From Gammaproteobacteria bacterium (GTDB taxonomy: Bacteria > Pseudomonadota > Gammaproteobacteria > Poriferisulfidales > Poriferisulfidaceae): a DNA stretch of 64,000 bases. The stretch covers positions 1 to 64,000 of the forward strand of contig JAPPLD010000013.1 of the NCBI GenBank assembly GCA_028819565.1, in the 5' to 3' direction. This document shows positions 36,089 to 45,295 of this stretch, in pieces. Under the pieces are notes generated by a model, which did no database searches, had not been told where the DNA came from, and worked only from the letters and a program-made list of their open reading frames with translations. The translations under genes and the position numbers were made by a program. Positions within the stretch are counted from its first letter, which is position 1, and every line of letters begins with the position of its first letter.

Positions 36089-37627
36089 ATGGACAAGTTG
36101 ATCATTTTCGACACCACACTCCGGGACGGTGAGCAGAGCCCCGGGGCTTCCATGACAAGGGACGAGAAGCTGAATATTGCCCGTGCCTTGGAAAAAATGC
36201 GTGTCGATGTAATTGAAGCAGGATTTCCGATTGCCAGTCCGGACGAATTCGAATCTGTAAAGCAGATCGGAAAGGCGGTCACCGGCAGTACAGTCTGTGG
36301 CCTGGCGCGTGCCTTGGACAAAGACATCGACCGAGCGGGCGAAGCGCTGAGGACGGCCGCGCGTCCTCGCATCCATACGTTCATTGCGACCTCTCCGATT
36401 CATATGGAGCAAAAACTCCATATGCAACCGGAACAGGTGATCGACCATGCCGTGGCGGCAGTAAAACGGGCTCGGAAATATACCGACGATGTGGAATTTT
36501 CCCCGGAGGATGCCGGGCGTTCGGAGCGGGATTTCCTGTGCCGAATCGTCGAGGCGGTGATCGCAGCAGGAGCCAGGACCATCAACATTCCAGACACGGT
36601 GGGATACAGCCTGCCATTTCAGTTCGGCGAGCTGGTCGGAGAATTGATCGGGCGTATTCCGAATTCGGATCAGGCTGTGTTTTCAGTTCACTGCCATAAC
36701 GACTTGGGTTTGGCTGTCGCCAACTCTCTGTTAGCCGTACGCCATGGTGCCCGTCAAGTCGAATGCACGATCAACGGCTTGGGGGAACGGGCAGGGAATG
36801 CCTCACTTGAAGAAATCGTTATGGCCGTGCGTACGCGCCAAGACGTGTTTGATTGCGATACTGAGATCGACACGACCCAGATCGTGCCGACTTCACGCCT
36901 TGTTTCCAGTGTGACGGGCTTTCCGGTACAGCCGAATAAAGCAATCGTAGGAGCCAATGCATTTGCGCACGAATCCGGTATTCATCAGGACGGCGTGCTC
37001 AAGTATCGGGAAACCTATGAAATCATGCGTGCCCAGGATGTAGGTTGGTCCGATAATCGAATCGTCTTGGGCAAGCATTCAGGACGGCGCGCCATCATGG
37101 ATCGCATTCAGAAGCTCGGCATCATGATCGAGGATGACGAAATGGATGCCTTTTTCGCCCATTTCAAGGAATTGGCAGACCGCAAGCATGAAATCTATGA
37201 CGATGATCTGCGGAGATTGGCGCTGGTGGAAGCCGATCAGTCGGATCAAGGGGTTTATCAGCTGGTTGACCTCGAAGTCACCTCGAAAGTCGGGACAACG
37301 CCTGTGGCGCGCGTCACTTTGGCGCGGGGCGATGAGCAATTCGACGGGGAAGCCTCGGGGGGAGGGCCAGTCGATGCGTCGTTCAGAGCGATTGAGGACA
37401 TCGTCAATTCGGAGTCCGAATTGCAACTGTATTCGGTCAACAACATCACGACCGGAACGGATGCCCAGGGCGAAGTGACCGTGCGCCTGAGAAAAAATGG
37501 CGTAGTGGTCAATGGACAAGGCGCACACACGGACATCGTTATTGCTTCTGCGCATGCGTACCTGAATGCGCTTGGGAAACTGATCCGGGAACCTGGCCGA
37601 ATGCATCCGCAACTGGATCACATATAA
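36089..37627 (+). CDS. leuA: 2-isopropylmalate synthase
   Basis: 512 residues. The catalytic N-terminal HMGL-like barrel has [16 protein letters not shown], the metal ligands in [14 protein letters not shown] and the GAR(Q)[14 protein letters not shown] stretch. The C-terminal ~120 residues are the LeuA regulatory domain for leucine feedback. The ATG at 36089 gives [14 protein letters not shown]; an upstream in-frame extension has no family support. It is the first committed step to leucine. It stands alone here, although pssA-leuA adjacency is common elsewhere. Confidence 0.97.
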   Translation: MDKLIIFDTTLRDGEQSPGASMTRDEKLNIARALEKMRVDVIEAGFPIASPDEFESVKQIGKAVTGSTVCGLARALDKDIDRAGEALRTAARPRIHTFIATSPIHMEQKLHMQPEQVIDHAVAAVKRARKYTDDVEFSPEDAGRSERDFLCRIVEAVIAAGARTINIPDTVGYSLPFQFGELVGELIGRIPNSDQAVFSVHCHNDLGLAVANSLLAVRHGARQVECTINGLGERAGNASLEEIVMAVRTRQDVFDCDTEIDTTQIVPTSRLVSSVTGFPVQPNKAIVGANAFAHESGIHQDGVLKYRETYEIMRAQDVGWSDNRIVLGKHSGRRAIMDRIQKLGIMIEDDEMDAFFAHFKELADRKHEIYDDDLRRLALVEADQSDQGVYQLVDLEVTSKVGTTPVARVTLARGDEQFDGEASGGGPVDASFRAIEDIVNSESELQLYSVNNITTGTDAQGEVTVRLRKNGVVVNGQGAHTDIVIASAHAYLNALGKLIREPGRMHPQLDHI

Positions 37628-37657
37628 AGCGAGAGCCTGGTATCCGACAGCAAAATC

Positions 37658-38443
37658 ATGCCTAGTGATCCACACCTCGAAGAGTTAGGCCTGAGTCGAT
37701 GGAGCCATCGAGATCAGAGTGCAGCAGATGGGACAGCAAAGGAATCGCAGGGAGACGGTGAATTAGCGGCCCCCGAGGTTGCTGAAGAGATAGAAGAGGA
37801 GAAGTCCACCACGACCCTGACGCTCGACGCCGATGCACAACACCTTCGAAAATGGCGTGTGATACGCAAGGAGGTTTCGGGATGCGTTCTGTGTGAATTG
37901 CACCGAACCCGGAAGAATACAGTCTTCGGTGTGGGAAATGAAAATGCAGACCTGATGCTGATTGGTGAAGCACCTGGAGCAGATGAGGATGCCCAGGGAG
38001 AACCATTCGTCGGTCGAGCCGGGAAGCTACTGGACAGCATGCTGGAAGCAATCGGACTGAGCCGGGAGCGGGTATTTATCGCGAATATCCTGAAATGTCG
38101 TCCGCCAAACAACGAAAATCCGACGCCGGAGCAGGCGGAGACATGCCGACCCTACCTGGATCGCCAAATTCAACTGATCCAGCCAAAAGTCATACTGGCG
38201 CTGGGTGCCGTGGCAGCGCATAATCTCCTAGAGGTGGAGACGCCCATCGGCCGACTACGCGGCACCGTATTTGAAATGTCAAAATCGGGAATCCCCGTCA
38301 TTCCCACCTATCACCCAGCCTATCTACTCCGTCGGCCGCAGGGGAAAGCTCAGTCGCTGGAAGATCTCCTCCTGCTATGCAAGACACTTGAAGAGCTGGG
38401 CGTAAAAACCAATTCTTTCGAGGCAGGAACCCCAGCGGACTAG
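37658..38443 (+). CDS. Family 4 uracil-DNA glycosylase (4Fe-4S)
   Basis: 261 residues. After a ~65-residue acidic N-terminal extension the family 4 core begins: cluster cysteines in SGCVLCELH and [17 protein letters not shown], the active-site loop [21 protein letters not shown], and the late loop [12 protein letters not shown]. It removes uracil from DNA and often occurs beside other repair genes; the next gene (convergent) is an AddB-like protein. Confidence 0.9.
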   Translation: MPSDPHLEELGLSRWSHRDQSAADGTAKESQGDGELAAPEVAEEIEEEKSTTTLTLDADAQHLRKWRVIRKEVSGCVLCELHRTRKNTVFGVGNENADLMLIGEAPGADEDAQGEPFVGRAGKLLDSMLEAIGLSRERVFIANILKCRPPNNENPTPEQAETCRPYLDRQIQLIQPKVILALGAVAAHNLLEVETPIGRLRGTVFEMSKSGIPVIPTYHPAYLLRRPQGKAQSLEDLLLLCKTLEELGVKTNSFEAGTPAD

Positions 38444-38500
38444 GAAGCGGCACCTTAAAGGGAAAAATCATGCCGCTGGTCGATAACCAGAAAGAATAGA

Positions 38501-41302
38501 TTACGCGGAATTTCCGATTCCCGCGTCTTTACGACACACTCCTTGGGCATAGCAGGAAGAACAAGTCGCTTCGTCTCCATGAGCCGGCATTTCGTGACTT
38601 GCACGCAAGTCCTGGAACATCCCACGTAACCGGTCGTGCACTTTTCGGCCGAGTGCCTCCAGAAATTCGCCTTCCACGGACGTCAAAGGTATTTCTTTCT
38701 GTGGATCTTGGCTCAGCCACCAGTACTCGGCTCGCTCGATAGGTTTCGTCATCAGCGCGTAACTGGTCAATTGGACTTGTTCGCCACTTTGTACCTCATC
38801 CTTGGAGATCCTTTTGGAACCCGTCTTATAGTCGATCACGATACGATTTCCGGCCTTATCCTCGTCCATTCGGTCAATGCGCCCACAAAGCAGCAATCTT
38901 TCATCGATCCTATACTCTACTTGCTGTTCACTTTCTAGAGTAACCTGATGTTTTTCATTAGATTGTTGGAACTCCACATAGCGCCGTGCAATGAACCTCC
39001 AGCGCTCTAGGAACACAATGTTTGAGGGGCTGGGTGTCAGCCGCTCCATGAAATACACTCCGATTTCCTGCAATAGTCTGAACGCAGCAGTCTCACGCTT
39101 GCCTATTTGGCCTTGCCAGGGTCCTGGAGCGCCAGCAATGCCGGAGTGGAAGGCCTCCAGGCATTGATGGACGTAGTTGCCAAACTCCAAGTTGTCCATT
39201 TCCTCATGGATCATGTCGGGCCCCCGGATGCGAAGCATGTCTCGAACATAGAAGCGGTACGGGCAATCAATCAAGGCTTGGTGTCCGCTGGCCGAAATAT
39301 TGCTTGGCAGCAGGTCCGGGCTGGCAGGAGGGTGCGGCATGATTCCGGAGGTCGTTTCGCGAATCTGAAGTCCGGGAGGCCGCACCCAGGCATCTGGATG
39401 CAGACTGAGCACGGACAAGGAAGGTTCTTTGAGCGAAGCTTTGTATGCTAGGCGATGGAACACATCGATCTGGGTCCACCAGATGCTCGGCAAGAGCGGC
39501 TCATCCTGATCGGTTTTCTGGTAGGTCAGGAGAACTTGCTCGGAGGATAAGATCAGGGACAGGAATCGTTGCAAATCCAGTTTCTTGAGTTCAGTGCGAG
39601 TCGGCAATCCCAAGTCACCACGAACCGAATCGTTGAATACGAGGAAAGAGGAATCTACGCCCGGATAATGGCGGGAATCCATACCGGCGACGATCAGGCA
39701 GTCGAATCGGGCGAGGTGGGCATGGTTGAGTTTAATCAGGAAAACCAGGTCTTGAGAGGATCTGTGCCGGAAGTTCTGTTGTTCCAGCGCCCAGCGCAAC
39801 AGGGCATTCCACTGGGATTTCGGTAGCCGAGTCTCGCTTTGCGACAACTGGAAACCCATGCGGCCAAGTTCCGACAAAACCTGCTTCCCGACTTCGTCAT
39901 TGGCCAGACAGGGCCGGCAACCCAGAAGATCCAAGCTTTTCAGCAGAGCTTGCATATACTCTCCACCAGTCGGTTCGCGTAGCGCTAGCAAGGGGCGAGC
40001 GGCGCGCTCGACCTGCTCCAGCATATCCAGCCAATCAGGTTCTCCATCTGCAACCTGCCGATAGTTTTCCAAGCCACTGTGAATATTGCGGCGATACAGA
40101 AGATGTTCGAAATCCCCGATTCGATCCGGCTCGCCGATAGTTCCTTTCAGGCGCACGAATGGAGACTTGAGAATGTCCAGAAGCGCCAGGTAATGAAATT
40201 CCTCGTTCAAGCATTCGAGCCATCGCTCAATCGTGCTGGCTGCGCTTGTGGTGGAGAGAGCCCAACCGGCATAATCCTGGATCTGGATGCCAGCGCGTTC
40301 TAGCAAGGCGCGAACCCGACGTGCCAATTTGCGATCCTCTGTGACCAGCCCGATATTCCGATGTCCTTCCTTTAGCCAACGCCGGATCTGGATGTCGATC
40401 GCGCGGGCATGAGGCTCCGCCTGTTCCGCAACAAAAGTGGCAAGCCGACCCTTCAGAGGATCTTCCGGGCAATCTGCCGGGCAGGCTCGCGCACGTTCCA
40501 CCATGGTGGATTCCTCTTGTGCAAAAGCTTCTTGGAGGACAATGGCATAAGGGGAGGGTGAAGTACTCGCAGCAGGTGGCTCTGCGTCTAGGGTAATGAG
40601 AGATTTGGGTCGGGTGAGGATGGAAACCGGAATCTCCTGGTTGAGCCGCTCGAGTGCTTCGATTTCCGCTGCCGCAAGCCGATCGTGACCACAGACGTAG
40701 ATGGCTTGCGTCTCTGGAGGAGGAGCCAAGTGCCGCAAAGCCTCGCGGTAGTATTTCCCTGAACTGAGGAAGTTCCCTGAACCTTTGCTCCAAGCGGTCC
40801 ACAGCAGGTGGATGATACGAGCCTCGTTACTTAATTGTTCAGGAGGTTCATCGGCAATATGGTAGGAATCCTGAAGTCGTGAAGACAATTCTTCCTGATC
40901 CGATGGCAATGAGATTTCGTTGAGCCAAAGTTGATCGAACAATTCCATCATCTCGCGGGCGAGCGACCAAGAATCCGCTTGCTCTAGAGACCGTAAAGTT
41001 TCGCTTTTTTGCAGGGCGGCCACCAAGTCCAGCAGTTCGGACAAATGGTTTTCCATGCCGTTGAAGCGGCCGTGTTGTCGCGCCCATGCCGGGAAAGTCA
41101 GGATGGGAGGTAGAAGCAGTCCTTGGTGATCAGATTCGGCGTGATCAAGCAATGCCGACCGTAGGGCTCGACCTGTTGTGGCATTCGGCACCAGGATTGC
41201 AAGGCTGGTCAGGTCCGGCAGGGTTGCCGCATGGTGTTCCAGAATAGTTTTGGCGCAATACTCCCCGAGCGGCATATGCAGGGGGCAGGCGATCCGCCTC
41301 AT
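38501..41302 (-). CDS. AddB/RecB-like DNA repair protein with C-terminal Fe-S PD-(D/E)XK nuclease domain
   Basis: 933 residues. The N-terminal half looks like an inactivated helicase of the AddB type, without a clear Walker A. The C-terminal ~250 residues form a PD-(D/E)XK nuclease: LLLCGRIDRMDED and IVIDYKTGSK supply the D and DxK residues. A Cys in DCPYRFYVRD together with CSSCYAQGVC forms a likely 4Fe-4S site, as in AddB and Cas4. From memory this is the family annotated as probable DNA repair protein in beta/gammaproteobacteria. It starts directly after the fdxA stop on the minus strand. Confidence 0.75.
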   Translation of the reverse strand: MRRIACPLHMPLGEYCAKTILEHHAATLPDLTSLAILVPNATTGRALRSALLDHAESDHQGLLLPPILTFPAWARQHGRFNGMENHLSELLDLVAALQKSETLRSLEQADSWSLAREMMELFDQLWLNEISLPSDQEELSSRLQDSYHIADEPPEQLSNEARIIHLLWTAWSKGSGNFLSSGKYYREALRHLAPPPETQAIYVCGHDRLAAAEIEALERLNQEIPVSILTRPKSLITLDAEPPAASTSPSPYAIVLQEAFAQEESTMVERARACPADCPEDPLKGRLATFVAEQAEPHARAIDIQIRRWLKEGHRNIGLVTEDRKLARRVRALLERAGIQIQDYAGWALSTTSAASTIERWLECLNEEFHYLALLDILKSPFVRLKGTIGEPDRIGDFEHLLYRRNIHSGLENYRQVADGEPDWLDMLEQVERAARPLLALREPTGGEYMQALLKSLDLLGCRPCLANDEVGKQVLSELGRMGFQLSQSETRLPKSQWNALLRWALEQQNFRHRSSQDLVFLIKLNHAHLARFDCLIVAGMDSRHYPGVDSSFLVFNDSVRGDLGLPTRTELKKLDLQRFLSLILSSEQVLLTYQKTDQDEPLLPSIWWTQIDVFHRLAYKASLKEPSLSVLSLHPDAWVRPPGLQIRETTSGIMPHPPASPDLLPSNISASGHQALIDCPYRFYVRDMLRIRGPDMIHEEMDNLEFGNYVHQCLEAFHSGIAGAPGPWQGQIGKRETAAFRLLQEIGVYFMERLTPSPSNIVFLERWRFIARRYVEFQQSNEKHQVTLESEQQVEYRIDERLLLCGRIDRMDEDKAGNRIVIDYKTGSKRISKDEVQSGEQVQLTSYALMTKPIERAEYWWLSQDPQKEIPLTSVEGEFLEALGRKVHDRLRGMFQDLRASHEMPAHGDEATCSSCYAQGVCRKDAGIGNSA

Positions 41303-41626
41303 TCAGAGTTCGAGCAGCGCTCTTTTCCCAGGCTTGCCGCGCCACTCGTCTGCATCGGGCGGGGGAGGTTTCTGGCGGCTAATTTCCGGCCATTCGCTCG
41401 CCAGATCTGCATTAATCTGGAGGAACTCCATCTGATCCTCAGGGATGTCTTTTTCTGGCACGATGGCATCAATCGGGCATTCCGGCACACACAAAGCGCA
41501 ATCGATGCACTCTTCGGGGTCGATTACCAGAAAATTCGGACCCTCATGGAAACATTCAACCGGGCAGACTTCCACACAGTCGGTGTATTTACATTTGATG
41601 CAGTCTTCAAGGACGACGAACGTCAT
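41303..41626 (-). CDS. fdxA: Seven-iron ferredoxin
   Basis: 107 residues. Cysteines of the 3Fe-4S and 4Fe-4S clusters are in [19 protein letters not shown] and [17 protein letters not shown]. The acidic C-terminal tail is typical of FdxA. It is a small electron carrier of the cytoplasm. The stop codon abuts the start of the repair nuclease, which also seems to bind an Fe-S cluster. Confidence 0.95.
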   Translation of the reverse strand: MTFVVLEDCIKCKYTDCVEVCPVECFHEGPNFLVIDPEECIDCALCVPECPIDAIVPEKDIPEDQMEFLQINADLASEWPEISRQKPPPPDADEWRGKPGKRALLEL

Positions 41627-41664
41627 GAGCAGAAAGGCTGTACAAGAGGATCAGCGTGGCGCAC

Positions 41665-41670
41665 AGTATA
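41665..41670 (-). promoter_or_regulatory. Possible -10 element of fdxA
   Basis: On the minus strand this reads TATACT, about 39 bases before the fdxA ATG. The best -35 candidate (TTGCAA) is too far (20 bp), so only the -10 is proposed. Confidence 0.3.
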
Positions 41671-41709
41671 TCGGATTACCGAGTGCGGCCTTGCAAAGAA
41701 TCTGGGGTT

Positions 41710-41733
41710 GACAGGACTATCCTGTGTCCTGTC
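41710..41733. promoter_or_regulatory. Inverted repeat between fdxA and the hydrolase cluster
   Basis: GACAGGAC (41710-41717) and GTCCTGTC (41726-41733) are perfect 8-bp arms separated by eight bases. CAGGA/TCCTG (41712-41724) gives an alternative fold. No T run lies on either side, so it is more likely a binding site than a terminator. Confidence 0.4.
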
Positions 41734-41907
41734 TTGATTCGGGTCATCGTCCTGACTCATCAGGGATTTGGATTAGGCAGACTCTTAGCGATCTCCTATT
41801 TTGCTGGGCTTTCAATCTTGTGTATAGTCCACTAGAAATCTATCAACTCGGCATTCGAAGCGTTTCGGGCACCGACCACCTATATGCGAACAACACGGGA
41901 TGCCGGC

Positions 41908-42660
41908 ATGAAGTTGCAGGGAATCGATCTGGACGTGGCGCGCATGGGCTCGGGCCCGCCACTACTGATGCTCCATGGCGGTGACGGTCCGGTCGCCGGC
42001 ATGCCCTTCGCCACCCGCCTTGCCGAGAAATTCGAGATTATCGCGCCGGTGCACCCGGGCTTCGCAAGGACAAGGATTCCCGACCATTTCGACTGCATCA
42101 ACGACCTCGTCTATCTCTATCTTGACCTCCTCGACAAGCTCGACCTCAGGGAGACCCTGCTTGTCGGCTTCTCGATGGGCGGCTGGGTGGCGGCCGAAAT
42201 GGCGACCATGACGACCGAGCGGCTGTCGCGGCTGGCCCTGGTCAACTCCGTCGGCGTCAAGGTCGGTGGCCGGGACGACCGCGACATCGCCGACGTGTTA
42301 GCCGTACCCGGCGAACGGCTTGCCGAGATCATGTTCCACGACCCGTCGATGATGCCCGATTTCGCGGACATGTCCGAGGAGCAGCTTGAAACCGTTACCG
42401 CCAACCGCATGGCGCTGGGCGTCTACACGTGGGATCCCTACATGCACAACCCCAAACTCCCGGGGCGGCTCCATCGGGTCACCATCCCAGTCCATTTCAT
42501 ATGGGGCGCCAGCGACGGTGTGGTGTCGGTGGATTATGGTCGCGGCTTTTGCGCGATGATCCCAGGCGCGACGATGACTGTAATCGAGAAAGCCGGCCAC
42601 GTCCCTCATATGGAACAGCCGGACCGGTTCGTCGAGGCCCTGCTGGCGTTTGCCAACTGA
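41908..42660 (+). CDS. Alpha/beta hydrolase, first of the monooxygenase cluster
   Basis: 250 residues. The nucleophile elbow is GFSMGG (Ser89), the acid is in WGASDGV (Asp203) and the catalytic His is in AGHVPHMEQP (His231). The oxyanion HGGDGP is near residue 24. It resembles C-C bond hydrolases, esterases and haloperoxidase-like enzymes, and its substrate is unknown. An in-frame ATG at 41884 is an alternative start; I prefer 41908, which gives a compact N-terminus. It is followed 15 bp later by a flavin monooxygenase. GC content is clearly higher than in fdxA and the repair gene. Confidence 0.8.
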   Translation: MKLQGIDLDVARMGSGPPLLMLHGGDGPVAGMPFATRLAEKFEIIAPVHPGFARTRIPDHFDCINDLVYLYLDLLDKLDLRETLLVGFSMGGWVAAEMATMTTERLSRLALVNSVGVKVGGRDDRDIADVLAVPGERLAEIMFHDPSMMPDFADMSEEQLETVTANRMALGVYTWDPYMHNPKLPGRLHRVTIPVHFIWGASDGVVSVDYGRGFCAMIPGATMTVIEKAGHVPHMEQPDRFVEALLAFAN

Positions 42661-42675
42661 CAGGAGAACCTGACG

Positions 42676-43905
42676 ATGAAGAGTTGGTGGTTTACCGAGG
42701 ACTGCTACCCATACCTCCCGGACGAGAACAGCTACCGATCGATCCGCGTCGAGCTGCCGAACATTCACTGCGATCCGCAGAAGGCGAGCGAGCTCTACAA
42801 CCGCTATCTCGACTTGTGGTGCGCCGCGGACGAACTGGGCCTTGAGATCATGGTCAACGAGCATCACCAGACCGCGACCTGCATGGTTCCGGCCGCCCCC
42901 ATCATGATCGGCATCCTCGCGCGCCAGACCGAGCGGGCGCGGCTCCTGATCCTCGGAAACCCGCTTCCTAACCGCAACCAGCCGGTCCGCGTCGCCGAGG
43001 AGATGGCGATGATCGATGTTATCTCGAAGGGACGTCTCGAATGCGGCTTTGTGCGCAGCGTGCCCTACGAAGCGGCGGCGGCGAACATCCTGCCCTACAA
43101 GGGCACCGAACGGTTGTGGGAAGCTCACGACCTGATCCTCAAGGCGTGGACGACCCATGACGGTCCGTTTAACTTCGAAGGCCGCTGGTACCACCACCGA
43201 CAGGTCAACATCTGGCCGCGTCCGTGGCAGCAACCCCACCCGCCAGTCTGGGTCACCATGGGCAGCGCCGGTACCGCGGTACCAGTGGCCGAGCACGACT
43301 ATGTCGGCGCCGCCTTCCTCGCTGGTTATCCGAGGATCCGGAGCATCTTTCGCGGCTACCGCGATGCCTATCTCGCCGCCCATGGCAAGCCTGCGCCGTT
43401 CGATCGCCTGGCCTACCTCGCCCTGTGCTATGTCGGCGAGAACGAGCGCGAGGCAGAGGACGGCGCCAACCACCTGATGTGGTACATGCAGGCCAACAAA
43501 GTCGCCGAGCAGTGGCAGAACCCACCTGGCTACCATTCACCTCCCATCGCCGCCGCCGTGATGCGCGGCGTGGCCAGTCCTGGCATTCCGGTCAATCCGA
43601 CCCTCGATCAGCAGATGGCGCACGGCAACGTGTTTGCCGGAACACCGGACCAGGTCTATGAGCAGATCAAGGCGTTCTGGGAGTATTCAGGCGGCTTCGG
43701 CCACATGATGATCATGGGCCAGGCGGGCTTCCTGTCCGACGCCGACGCGCTCAAGTCGATGCGACTCTATACCGACGAGGTCTATCCGCGGCTGCGTGAG
43801 CTCACTGAAAGGTCGGACCCAGCGGAAGTCGCCGAACGCAGCCGTGCGATGGCCAACAAGGAGAGCGCCGACCTCGGCAATTTCGGAATCGAGTTCGTCC
43901 GCTGA
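42676..43905 (+). CDS. LLM-class (luciferase-like) flavin-dependent monooxygenase
   Basis: 409 residues, bacterial-luciferase fold. Visible family features: an N-terminal strand with NEHHQTATCMVPAAPIMIG, LGNPLPNRNQPVRVAEEMAMIDVISKGR, FNFEGRWYHHRQVNIWPRPW and PPVWVTMGS. These enzymes use reduced FMN or F420 for oxygenation or hydride transfer on aldehydes, ketones, sulfonates and similar substrates. A clear Shine-Dalgarno (CAGGAG) precedes the ATG. With a hydrolase on each side, oxidation followed by ester or C-C hydrolysis is a reasonable inference. The flavin reductase partner is not in the window. Confidence 0.88.
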   Translation: MKSWWFTEDCYPYLPDENSYRSIRVELPNIHCDPQKASELYNRYLDLWCAADELGLEIMVNEHHQTATCMVPAAPIMIGILARQTERARLLILGNPLPNRNQPVRVAEEMAMIDVISKGRLECGFVRSVPYEAAAANILPYKGTERLWEAHDLILKAWTTHDGPFNFEGRWYHHRQVNIWPRPWQQPHPPVWVTMGSAGTAVPVAEHDYVGAAFLAGYPRIRSIFRGYRDAYLAAHGKPAPFDRLAYLALCYVGENEREAEDGANHLMWYMQANKVAEQWQNPPGYHSPPIAAAVMRGVASPGIPVNPTLDQQMAHGNVFAGTPDQVYEQIKAFWEYSGGFGHMMIMGQAGFLSDADALKSMRLYTDEVYPRLRELTERSDPAEVAERSRAMANKESADLGNFGIEFVR

Positions 43906-43939
43906 CCGCCGGACCGGAAAAGTTTCCCAAGAGAGGAAA

Positions 43940-44806
43940 ATGGTCGATATCCATTCCAGGCACGTCGAGGTGGACGGTGTTTCCACGCACTATCTCGAAG
44001 CGGGGGATCCCGGCGCGCCGACCGTCGCGTTGCTGCATTCCGGCGAGTTCGGCGCCGCCGCAGAAATCAGCTGGGAGTTCACGATCCCGGCGCTGGCGCC
44101 GCACTACCGCGTGATCGCCCCCGACTGGCTCGGCTTCGGCAGGACCGACAAAATCTACGACTTCGCCGACGCGCGCGGACGGGTCTACGGCCACATGCAG
44201 CGGTTCTTCGAGGTTCTCGGCATCGGTGAGGCCGACTTCATCGGCAATTCGATGGGGGGATCTAATCTTGCGCGAATCATTGCCGATCCGCCACCGATCC
44301 TGCCGGTGCGGTCCGCTGTGCTGTGTTCGGGCGGTGGCTTCACGCCGCTAACCGAGGCAAGAAAGGTTCTTCTCGCCTATGACTGCTCGACCGATGCGAT
44401 GCGTGCGCTGCTTCACGCCATGCTGCATGATCCGCGCTGGGGCAACGACGACGCCTACGTCGCCAGGCGCCAGGAACTCGCGCTGATGCCGGGTGCGTTC
44501 GAGTGCGCCTCGGCGCCGCGCCTGAAACGTTCGGAGAAGGAGCCCGAGGGCGGCAGGCGGACCGAGCAAAGGTTTGGGGCGCCGGACAACACCGCCTACG
44601 AGCGTATCGAGGTCCCGGTTCTCATCATCGCCGGCGCCAACGATCCTCTGCGCGCACCCGGCTATTCGGAGGAGCTGGCCCGGCGCATTCCGGACAACGA
44701 GCATCACATCTACAAGGAATGTGGCCACTGCCCGAACATCGAGCATGCCGAACGCTTCAACGTGGACGTCCTTGCCTTCCTCGACCGCATCCACGACCGT
44801 GCCTGA
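43940..44806 (+). CDS. Alpha/beta hydrolase, second of the monooxygenase cluster
   Basis: 288 residues. Nucleophile GNSMGG (Ser104), acid in AGANDPLR (Asp235), His in CGHCPNIEHA (His263). The pattern PDWLGFGRTDK and a ~90-residue cap domain place it near MhpC/BphD-type hydrolases. It is not a close copy of the first hydrolase of the cluster. The ATG at 43940 follows GAGAGGAAA; an upstream frame overlaps the monooxygenase. The gene ends 97 bp before the tmRNA 3' end. Confidence 0.82.
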   Translation: MVDIHSRHVEVDGVSTHYLEAGDPGAPTVALLHSGEFGAAAEISWEFTIPALAPHYRVIAPDWLGFGRTDKIYDFADARGRVYGHMQRFFEVLGIGEADFIGNSMGGSNLARIIADPPPILPVRSAVLCSGGGFTPLTEARKVLLAYDCSTDAMRALLHAMLHDPRWGNDDAYVARRQELALMPGAFECASAPRLKRSEKEPEGGRRTEQRFGAPDNTAYERIEVPVLIIAGANDPLRAPGYSEELARRIPDNEHHIYKECGHCPNIEHAERFNVDVLAFLDRIHDRA

Positions 44807-44859
44807 GAGGACACGCCCGGCCGCTCAAAATTGCAAGCCTTTTGGATTTAAGGATGGCC

Positions 44860-44888
44860 GGGTCCTTTTGAACTCGCCGTTCGGACCC
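44860..44888. promoter_or_regulatory. Two-part hairpin between hydrolase cluster and tmRNA
   Basis: GGGTCC (44860-44865), a TTTT bulge, GAAC (44870-44873), a loop of five, GTTC (44879-44882) and GGACCC (44883-44888). It can fold on either strand and may end transcripts from ssrA (minus) and from the hydrolase genes (plus), although no clean T run follows. Confidence 0.45.
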
Positions 44889-44903
44889 TACAGGACATCT
44901 CAG

Positions 44904-45261
44904 TGGTGGAGGTGGCGGGAATCGAACCCGCGTCCGGCAGTTCTTCCTCTTCGGCCCTACATGCTTAGCACCGTCTTTTGTCTTGCGGTCAACACCCGAC
45001 GGACAGGGCCCGATGACCACCAGCCTGCATTTTTAATTTAACCTTTCAGCTCCAGACAGACCGAACGGCGATCTTGTGTAGTCGACATCCATATCGGGAT
45101 CCACAAGCATCTCCCGAAAGGATGACTAGCCGAGATTAGGCGGCTAGTGCGTAGTTGTCGTCGTTGGCAACTAATTTTTTCGCAACCGTTTTTTACGAGG
45201 TCGTTGCCGCCTCGGCATGCGCCTTGGATTTAGTAACCGCCGTCGAAGCCAGGTCACCCCC
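44904..45261 (-). ncRNA. ssrA: Transfer-messenger RNA (tmRNA)
   Basis: On the minus strand the molecule begins GGGGGTGACCTGGCTTCGAC and ends with the T-arm GGTTCGATTCCCGCC and CACCTCCACCA, with the CCA encoded. The two ends pair as an acceptor stem (GGGGGTG with CACCTCC, one G-U). The internal reading frame (45136-45168) encodes ANDDNYALAA followed by TAA. It rescues stalled ribosomes with SmpB and tags products for proteolysis. Length 358 nt is normal. Confidence 0.97.
45136..45168 (-). other. tmRNA proteolysis-tag reading frame
   Basis: Resume codon GCC, then AAC GAC GAC AAC TAC GCA CTA GCC GCC and stop TAA. The tag ANDDNYALAA ends in the ALAA degron recognised by ClpXP/ClpAP. Confidence 0.95.
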
Positions 45262-45276
45262 AAGTCATCTGAACCC

Positions 45277-45282
45277 ATTATA
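45277..45282 (-). promoter_or_regulatory. Possible -10 element of ssrA
   Basis: Minus-strand TATAAT about 15 bases upstream of the mature tmRNA 5' end. The -35 region is weak (CGAACT). It lies only 14-19 bases from the proposed purL ATG on the other strand, so the two transcription units share this short gap. Confidence 0.5.
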
Positions 45283-45295
45283 CGAGATAATAGGC

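Noticed and set aside
38447..38476. GCGGCA/TGCCGC as a bidirectional terminator between the glycosylase and repair genes
   Set aside because: The stem is only six bases with an 18-base loop and no T run.
41627..41907. A search for an attachment-site copy of the ssrA 3' end
   Set aside because: No stretch resembling the last bases of ssrA was found by eye, so no att site is claimed.
45155..45295. Upstream extension of the purL frame
   Set aside because: It would run through the tmRNA gene, and the encoded residues do not resemble the PurL N-terminus.
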